Positions 57,064 to 64,000 of a DNA stretch of 64,000 nucleotides are shown in pieces. Position 1 is the first letter of the stretch. The number at the start of each line of letters is the position of its first letter. The translations under genes and the position numbers were made by a program. Below the pieces are notes generated by a model that was not told where the DNA came from, did not search any database, and was given only the letters and a program-made list of their open reading frames with translations. Source of the stretch: Bipolaris cookei (Eukaryota; Ascomycota; Dothideomycetes; Pleosporales; Pleosporaceae); NCBI GenBank assembly GCA_002286855.1, contig NRSV01000004.1:525213-589212 (forward strand). The letters are read 5' to 3'.

Positions 57064-58327
57064 ATGGCCTTCCTTCGCGGGGTGTCTGACCGCATCTGGA
57101 GTTATATGAGCCCGCGTAAGACCCAGCAACGGCGAGACAAGCCCTACACCTTCAAAACACCTGCGGTACCCACTCGGACTACAGACCCTCATCAAGAGGC
57201 TACCAAACCCGGGATCACTAAGAAAAGCTCGGATGCGCCAGTCAAGATTCGGGACTCACGCTCACCAAGTCCTCAATGCGACATCGATGCGACACTTTTG
57301 CCTCCCTCTCCACCCGCTTCGGCCATGCTCTCCGATGACCTAGAAGGCGATACGTTGTTGCCTTTGTCACCCATCACGCCCGGTAAGAGGGCAGAGGGCT
57401 CCTCTCTGGATGAGTGGGACGCGAACGAGGAGACCATGGTAGTGGACGACGGAACATACATGAACCAGCAAAAGAACATCAATGCTGAAGAGGAGCGAAG
57501 GAGAAGAGATCAGCAGGGTCAGGAATTACGCGATTCTGGCTGGTCCGAGGACGCGGTATTTCTTTTTCAGAAGCTGGGGATGCGCGGCTTCGAGCCTCTC
57601 CTCCCCTTTGGGTGGATCAATGATTTTGAAACTCTCCCCGAAGACCTTTTTACCGAAAATCTTGACAAGGCCTTCATAAAACCCGCTTTTGGCACAGAAT
57701 ACGGTGGTAGGTACTCAACTTTCTGATACCCGTGATTGCCTTTACTAACACCATAAAGCACAACACGCTCTTAACAAGCTCTTCGATCTTGGAGGTTTCG
57801 TACGAGATGCCTGGCACACGCGAGCAAAGCGGACCCCGGCATTCCAGATCGGTAAGGCAGTGAAAGTGTTCACCAAGTGGGCAATGAAAGACGGTAAAGT
57901 TGACCATTTTTGGCCTCAACTCCCATTGTTTCAGACTGTCACTTTCTCTCGCCACGTAAATCCGAGTGTAGGTGAGGAGAAAATGCTTGAGAAGCTTGGC
58001 CGCCTGCACGACCTATGGTACGACGCTTTGCAAATCGGTGAGGCTGAGCAACGTGGAGACTCTGTTGTACCGGAAGTGCCCACACTTTATGGAATCACAG
58101 CATCGCATTCCGTTATGGCATTCGTCAGCTATGCTCCCGGCAACAAAGATAGGGATCAGCCACAACTTCGACTGATCGCTATGTTTGACTTCAACAAGGA
58201 GGGATACGACGTCTGGAATTCACTTGCCATCGCCATCTTCGTCATCCACTGCAGGAACAGGATGATGCAGTTGAGCGAGTGCCTCTCAGGACCAGAGACT
58301 TTAACAGAGGAAGACCCCGATCTTTGA
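57064..58327 (+). CDS. Protein of unknown function, 403 residues
   Basis: Two exons (57064-57706, 57759-58327) join in frame over a 52-nt intron: FGTEYG|AQHALNKLFDLGG. The N-terminal half is basic, then Ser/Pro-rich and acidic (PSPPASAMLSDD, NEETMVVDDG), typical of disordered regulatory regions. From about residue 155 the protein looks folded: DSGWSEDAVFLFQKLGMRGF, LFDLGGFVRDAWHTRAKRTP, FTKWAMKDGKVDHFWPQLPL and LYGITASHSVMAFVSYAP, ending with a helical, hydrophobic segment. I do not recognise the fold. Well-formed splice sites and folded-looking C-terminus support a real gene. The start MAFLRGVSDRIW is the first ATG in a fitting context (GCCATGG). Confidence 0.75.
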
Positions 58328-59195
58328 ACGACAAATGTGATACAAACGTACACACGAGACAGATACGACATGAAAACAAACACAAACACTATTCAATGTT
58401 AGCAATGACGAATATTTCCACGAATAGATTGGAGAGAACGAGGAAGTAATCATGAATGATGGACGACAAACTGGAAGGCGTGGCGTTTTGCTTCGCGATA
58501 TACCCTATACCCCTTTAATGAGCACAATACCCTTTTCTTTTTCCTTTGTCATGCGAAATTGTGGGGGAACATATCCAAGACCACCAAATTGACGATGTCA
58601 GGCTTGACAGGCATGTCTTGAGTGACTTGATGAATGATGAACGAATGATGCAGAAATTGCACGATGGAAGGAGAATCCCTACATGTACACTCCTAGGAGT
58701 GAGCAAATCCTAGTTAGAATATACCAATCAATTATTCGACACGAAACAGAAAAAACAAGATGGTACTGACGGTATCGTCAAATGCAGTGATAGCTAGACA
58801 ACTACAAGTATTAGAAATTACTACCACTACGTACATCTGGCAGACGCGGTTGGTAATCATCTTAGTCCGTTCGTTCGAGAGCACTAGTGGCGCAGAGCTA
58901 GACCTCGATTTCGTTATTTGCGGAGCTAAGCATTGAGCTAGAATCTGGCAAATACAGAACGTCATAAAAACATTGATAAGAATTGTGCTTCTGCGTACGT
59001 CATAGATTTCATATCACTGAGAATCGATTCCTCTGACGAGTACCCATAATAAAAGCAATAGCCCATCGCCATGCATTTTCAAAGTGACAACAAGCTTCTT
59101 CGTTCCTTGGCACCCCGCAATCTTCTCTTGCGCAAAAAAGTCTAATATCGGTGTTGGTTGATTACCTTTGTCGTCACTTCTTTACTATACCATCG
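58328..59195. other. Intergenic, about 870 bp
   Basis: Between two genes on the + strand. Rather AT-rich, with only short frames. No feature recognised; it contains the 3' flank of the unknown gene and the upstream region of the SNG1-like gene. Confidence 0.45.
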
Positions 59196-60864
59196 ATGCG
59201 ATTACCGCGCGCATTCCGCCCCCCGGCGCAAATCAACGCGGAAGAGGGCACAAACGGTCACCCAGAGACCGGGCGCGGGAAAACCGCACCTATTGAAGCA
59301 GAAAATGGGAACAGAAATGAAAAGAAGTCTCAAGAGCCTAACAAAGAACCTGTAGGCTTCTGGCACCCGGATCTCCGACAAGTCCGCAACCGCGCATTTG
59401 CGAAATGGATCATTACGACTGCGTTTCTCATGGCATTTATTCTCGCTGTGCTATCGATATACTGGGGTGTCTTCTTTGAAGTGGAGCAAAGACTCGACCA
59501 TTTGTTGGTCTATGTCGTAGATATGGATGGTGCCGCACCATACGATAACACTGGGAATGCGCCATTTGTCGGACCAACCATTACACAACTTGTCCAACAA
59601 CAACTAAGCAGTGGTCAGCCGACATTAGGATGGGGAATACGACCAGCCTCAGATTTCAACAATGATCCGATGCGTGTACGGGAGGCAGTGTACGAATGGG
59701 ATGCCTGGGCCGCCATTATCATCAACCCAAATGCTAGTGCTTTGCTGTACTCTGCCATTGCGAACGGAAACTCATCTTACGAGCCTCTTGGAGCCTGCCA
59801 GTTGATCTACCAAGATTCGCGAGACGACACGAACTGGTACGATTTCATGCTGCCACTCATTAGCGCTTTCGTGACGGAAGCGCAGAGCATGGTCGGCAGA
59901 CAGTGGGCGCAGATGGTACTTCAAAATGCCAGCGACCCATCTATTCTATCGAACATGCAAAGCGTACCGCAAGCGATTAACCCTGCAATTGGGTTTTCTG
60001 AATTCAATCTTAGGCCGTTCTTCCCTTATACTGGCATTCCTGCTGTTTCTATCGGACTCATTTGTAAGTATCATATGTCCCTATACACTCCTTCCCTTTT
60101 ACTATGGAAATAATACAATACTAACTATACGACCATAGATCTTATTATCATATCCTTCTTCAGCTTCTCCTTTTACATGCCCATTCACATGCAATACGTC
60201 ACACCTACCAACCACCCACCGCTGCAATTCTTCCAATTGATTATTTGGCGCTGGTGCGCTACTATCTCAGCGTACTTTATGCTCTATCTCGCCTACTCTT
60301 TTGTCAGCATGGCTTTTCAAATCAACTTTTCTCACACCAATTCGGTGAGTAGTCATACCCAGACTACCATCGAGAGCGAAGGCAACCCGGTGGCTTTTGG
60401 ACACGCAACGTTCGTTGTGTACTGGATGCTGAACTTTCTTGGTATGATTGCGCTGGGTCTGGCGTGTGAGAATGTTGCCATGCTTGTGGGTATGCCTTGG
60501 ATGGGTCTATTCTTGATCTTCTGGGTTATCACGAATGTTTCTACTTCGTTTTACGACATTGAGATTGCGCCGGCGTTTTATAGGTGGGGATATGCGTGGC
60601 CACTGCATTCTAGTAAGTTTCCATTGTTCTCGTTTCTTCTCTTGCTTTTTTTCCTGTTGATATATTGATTCGTCGAAGCTAATATGTGCAACAGTTGTCG
60701 AGGGAAGTCGCTCAATTTTGTTCGATCAACACTCGCGCCTTGGTCTAGACTTTGGCATTCTCATCGCTTGGGGAGCAGTGAACACGCTATTATTCCCTTT
60801 CTGCTGTTTGTTCATGAGGTGGAAAAATCAGAAGGGAATACATGAGTACTGGCCTCTGGATTAA
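59196..60864 (+). CDS. SNG1/DUF3533-family membrane protein
   Basis: Three exons (59196-60063, 60139-60612, 60695-60864) give 503 residues. The layout is typical of the Sng1/DUF3533 family: a hydrophilic N-terminus (about 65 residues), one membrane segment (WIITTAFLMAFILAVLSIYW), a large outside domain (VDMDGAAPYDNTGNAPFVGP; IRPASDFNNDP; WDAWAAIIINPNAS), then a cluster of about five membrane segments and a short cytoplasmic end (MRWKNQKGIHEYWPLD). Yeast Sng1 is linked to nitrosoguanidine resistance and to lipid asymmetry at the plasma membrane; the transported substrate is unknown. Introns fall after the first membrane segment of the cluster and before the last one. No neighbours point to a pathway. 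Confidence 0.88.
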
Positions 60865-61594
60865 AATTGGGTTGAGAAAGTTCAGTGTTTTCGGGCAACT
60901 GCCCGATACACAATAAAGTAGGAGCGAATTGTCTTGCGATATCATATCATATACATTTTTATTGATATAATCTAGGTTTCAAGATTATGTGAGACAATTG
61001 GTAAAACCACCATTAATATTCTGTACAGAAGAAGCACGTCTGCAACCTTAGTGAAGACCGTTCTAGATGAGATTGTTCAGTCCGCCCCTATGCAAATCAG
61101 ACGATGACAGTTTCCTCAAGAGTCGAAAAGAAGAGACTTTTGTGACACGAGTAACGCGCTTATGCTCATCGTGAATGACCTAGCGAATTGAAAAGTCTCA
61201 ACGACTCTACTGTCTCTGAACGAGCTACCATAAATACCTTCAGAGTGGGGTATTCTATACCAACATTCCTAGCACTATCGGTTGCTTGTCACGGTGCTGT
61301 ACTCACTCGGTTTTAAGAAATTTAGTATGATGAATTTGGAGATATACAATACTATGTTCTTCTGAGCATAAGAGAAGCTCAGGGTATGTAGGAGGTTGCG
61401 AACGGGGAAGATGTACTCCAACCCGCCCTAGTCCCAAACGAGCGTGGTACGTGTTGGACCCAGTGTATCCTCTCCACACCTCCACCTTACTGCGTCGAAT
61501 CTCACGTGCATGCCAACTTTTACATGTACAGCGACCTCAATTGAAGATAACACTTCATCCTAATCTCATCAAGACTCATATTCACAACACAAGT
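60865..61594. other. Intergenic upstream of the GH2 gene
   Basis: About 730 bp. The first 350 bp are AT-rich. The GH2 reading frame stays open upstream to 61451 but has no ATG before 61595, so this part is taken as leader. No repeat or RNA gene recognised. Confidence 0.45.
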
Positions 61595-63676
61595 ATGCCT
61601 CCTACACCGCCGCCTACGTACCCTCGTCCGGACTTCCTCCGCGAGGATCTATCATGGCAGTCCCTAAACGGTCCATGGTCATTTCTTTTCGATGACAACG
61701 ACGTTGGTCTCAGCCAGGGATGGCACTTGACCCAACTACCGAACAAGATCACTGTGAACCCCACCAACACCAATAGTGCCGAAAACACCGAAGCGCACAG
61801 TATTACGGCCAAGATCGCTGCTGGTACCCAGGAGCTACTGCAAGGTAACAAGTTCAAAAACGAGCATACTGTGCATGAGAAAAGAGAGATCCAAGTCCCA
61901 TTTGTATTCCAATGTCCTGCTTCGGGCATCAACGAAAAGGGCGTGCACGAGGTGCTATGGTATGAAAGGATGATCGAGGACCCGAGATCTGAACAGAGCA
62001 AGATTGCTGGAGACCATGTCATCCTCATATTTGGGGCTGTCGATTATGAAGCTAAGATTTGGGTCAACGGTAGCTTTTCCGGCGGTCATCGTGGTGGACA
62101 CGTACCATTCGATGTTGATATCACGGATGCTTTTGTACAGGGGAAGACACAGAGGCTGACGGTGCGAATTTTCGATTCCGCTCACGATTTAACCCAACCC
62201 CGTGGAAAGCAGTACTGGAAGGCGCAGTCCGAAAGTATCTTCTACACGCCTAGCGGGGGCATCTGGCAAAACGTGTGGCTGGAATCGGTTCCCGCTGTCA
62301 GACTAGGGGATGCGAGTGCGGGCACACTGCTTAAAAGCAACGATATCGAAAGCAGAAATTTGGAAGCCAGGATCAAGGTTCTTGGAAGACTAACAGGCCA
62401 CGACTACAGCGTGGAGCTCGAAGCCAGGCTAGGCGGTGTTCTAATCAGCAAAACTGAAAAGACTGCCCTATCCCACGACTCAGACACAGTCGCTTTGAAG
62501 ACGAATATGCGTTTGACGGATGCCCAGATATCGCAGCTGCCACAAAACCTCATATCTACTACTCCGCTCTCCGACCCCAAGGCTTGGCTCAACAACCTCG
62601 CCTTATGGTCTCCCGACTACCCAACCCTCTACGACTTAACCATCCGTCTCTACCGCTCTTCGAATGAAACCCCTATCGACACTGTCCACACAACAACCGG
62701 CATGCGCTCCCTTCACTGGGACAACTCCACCTTCCGCCTCAACAACCAGCCCTACTTCCAAGCTCTCTTCCTCGACCAAGGCTACTGGCCCGAAACCTTC
62801 ATGACACCCCCCACCCCCTCCGCCCTAAAACACGACATCGAGCTCAGCAAGAAAATGGGCTTCAACGGCTGCCGCAAGCACCAAAAAGTCGAAGACCCCC
62901 TCTTCCACTACTGGGCCGACCGCCTTGGCTTCCTCGTCTGGGGCGAAATGGCAAATGCCTACGCTTTCTCTGAGACCTACGTCGATCGAATGGATCAAGA
63001 GTGGCGTGAAGCCGTACTGCGCGATCGCAATCACCCCTGCGTGGTTGCGTGGACGCCTGTCAACGAGTCGTGGGCGTATACGGATCTGCACACTAACAAG
63101 CAGCAGAGAGATCACATTCGCAGCTTATACTATGCGACTAAAGTGCTCGATCCGACGAGACCTATCAACGATAATTGCGGCTGGGAACACGTGGTTACGG
63201 ATCTGACTACGTTCCATGACTATGCTGATGCGGAGGAGCTGACGGCGACGTGTGCGTCGCTGAATGCTATTATGAAGACGCAGTCGAATCGGCCGACGTT
63301 TCTGGCGCCGATTGAAAAGCTGGGAGATCCGGGGTCGAAGCATACGCCTGGTGCGCCTATTATTTGTACAGAGTTTGGGGGTGTGAACATTGCGCGCGAG
63401 GCTGCTGTTGGTGGAGGCGAGGAAGAAGATAGAAAGAGGGATTGGGGTTATACGACTGCTTCAGACCCCAAGGACTTGCTTAAACGCATTGAGAAGATGA
63501 TGGCGGGAATAGTGAATGGAGGTCATTGCTGTGGGTTCGTATATACGCAACTTACGGACATCGAGCAAGAGGTCAACGGTGTATACACACCGGACAGGAG
63601 AGAAAAGTTGGATGCGGCCGAGGTCAAGAAGGTGGTGGATGGTGTCATAGAAAAGTATGCACAGATGCACAAGTAA
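61595..63676 (+). CDS. Glycoside hydrolase family 2 (beta-galactosidase/beta-glucuronidase-like)
   Basis: Intronless, 693 residues. The sugar-binding domain leads (LNGPWSFLFDD; VPFVFQCPASGI; WYERMIED; WVNGSFSGGHRGGHVPFDVD), then an Ig-like domain (LWSPDYPTLYDLTIRLYR), then a TIM barrel (FQALFLDQGYWPETFMTPP; MGFNGCRKHQKVEDPLFHYW). The acid/base is Glu491 in WTPVNESW and the nucleophile is Glu593 in CTEFGG. It is shorter than LacZ (about 1020) and close to bacterial GH2 proteins of about 600-700 residues. There is no signal peptide, so it probably acts inside the cell on short oligosaccharides or glycosides; the sugar is not determinable. In the barrel region codon use becomes strongly C-ending (62550-62970), then G/T-rich, an internal shift worth noting. 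Confidence 0.9.
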   Translation: MPPTPPPTYPRPDFLREDLSWQSLNGPWSFLFDDNDVGLSQGWHLTQLPNKITVNPTNTNSAENTEAHSITAKIAAGTQELLQGNKFKNEHTVHEKREIQVPFVFQCPASGINEKGVHEVLWYERMIEDPRSEQSKIAGDHVILIFGAVDYEAKIWVNGSFSGGHRGGHVPFDVDITDAFVQGKTQRLTVRIFDSAHDLTQPRGKQYWKAQSESIFYTPSGGIWQNVWLESVPAVRLGDASAGTLLKSNDIESRNLEARIKVLGRLTGHDYSVELEARLGGVLISKTEKTALSHDSDTVALKTNMRLTDAQISQLPQNLISTTPLSDPKAWLNNLALWSPDYPTLYDLTIRLYRSSNETPIDTVHTTTGMRSLHWDNSTFRLNNQPYFQALFLDQGYWPETFMTPPTPSALKHDIELSKKMGFNGCRKHQKVEDPLFHYWADRLGFLVWGEMANAYAFSETYVDRMDQEWREAVLRDRNHPCVVAWTPVNESWAYTDLHTNKQQRDHIRSLYYATKVLDPTRPINDNCGWEHVVTDLTTFHDYADAEELTATCASLNAIMKTQSNRPTFLAPIEKLGDPGSKHTPGAPIICTEFGGVNIAREAAVGGGEEEDRKRDWGYTTASDPKDLLKRIEKMMAGIVNGGHCCGFVYTQLTDIEQEVNGVYTPDRREKLDAAEVKKVVDGVIEKYAQMHK

Positions 63677-64000
63677 GCCTGAGACGGAACAAAGTGCATA
63701 CGTCATACAGGATTAGGTATTAGACATAGCGAATGGAGTATCAATCTGATATGTAAAGCTATCGTATTTGATGTACCTCTTGGTACTTCTGATTTCTACT
63801 TATGTAGTCATACTCCTCCATCCAAAAGAACCTCGGCCTCGTCGGCCATGGTCTATGCTAAATGCCTCCTCTTCGTCCAGCAGCATCGCCACGAACACAT
63901 CATTTGATGATACTGTTCGATGCAACAGACTCCCACTATGTTATGCACTAATAACATGACGCCAAAGATCCAGACTAGCATGCAACAAGCGAAATAGGAT
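63677..64000. other. Right edge, 3' flank of the GH2 gene
   Basis: 324 bp to the window end. Short frames only; nothing recognised. Confidence 0.5.

Noticed and set aside
60345..60392. GTGAGT...AG inside exon 2 of the SNG1-like gene as another intron
   Set aside because: The candidate would be far below the usual minimum intron length (about 45 nt), and the frame through it fits the loop between membrane segments.

Overview
The window is nuclear DNA of a filamentous ascomycete. The evidence is short (45-180 nt) GT-AG introns, several Zn(II)2Cys6 regulators, an AA9 polysaccharide monooxygenase, an XlnR-type xylanase regulator, and hAT/LTR transposon relics with RIP-like decay. Protein flavour suggests Pezizomycotina, probably Dothideomycetes/Pleosporales; this is an impression, not a computed result.

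Layout. 1-1.1 kb: 3' end of a hAT transposon. 1.1-3.9 kb: a SNF2/RING helicase gene truncated by that element and broken inside. 4.6-14.2 kb: a Zn2Cys6 regulator, a protein with a STAND-type N-terminal domain, and a secreted AA9 LPMO. 14.8-29.3 kb is a dense housekeeping block: ribose-5-phosphate isomerase (-), ULA1 (+), RAD18 (+), an orphan Pro-rich protein (+), DBP7 (-), pantoate-beta-alanine ligase (+), a small CRIB-like protein (-) and an aldehyde dehydrogenase (-). 29.3-48.8 kb is a 19.5 kb gene-poor island whose only clear gene is the XlnR orthologue at 36.8-40.2 kb. Its left side is AT-rich and holds a 252-bp solo LTR with perfect target duplication and a hAT transposase scrap; its right side is 8.6 kb without a convincing gene. 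48.8-63.7 kb is dense again: SCC2/Mis4 cohesin loader (-), RPA12 (+), deoxyhypusine hydroxylase (-), a conserved-looking protein of unknown function (+), an SNG1/DUF3533 membrane protein (+) and a GH2 glycosidase (+).

Functional links. XlnR-type factors activate xylanase and cellulase genes, and the window also carries an AA9 LPMO and a GH2 glycosidase, but they are scattered among housekeeping genes and do not form a cluster. DBP7 and RPA12 both serve ribosome production. Head-to-head pairs with short shared upstream regions are rki1/ula1, dbp7/panC and scc2/rpa12. Gene models were checked by hand: every multi-exon gene called intact adds up to a multiple of three with canonical GT-AG junctions. 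No CRISPR, biosynthetic cluster or new multi-gene defence system was found. The most unusual items are the gene-poor island around xlnR with its nested transposon debris, a Pro-to-Ser change and a 16-nt micro-exon in the XlnR zinc cluster, and two introns that are multiples of three and stop-free.
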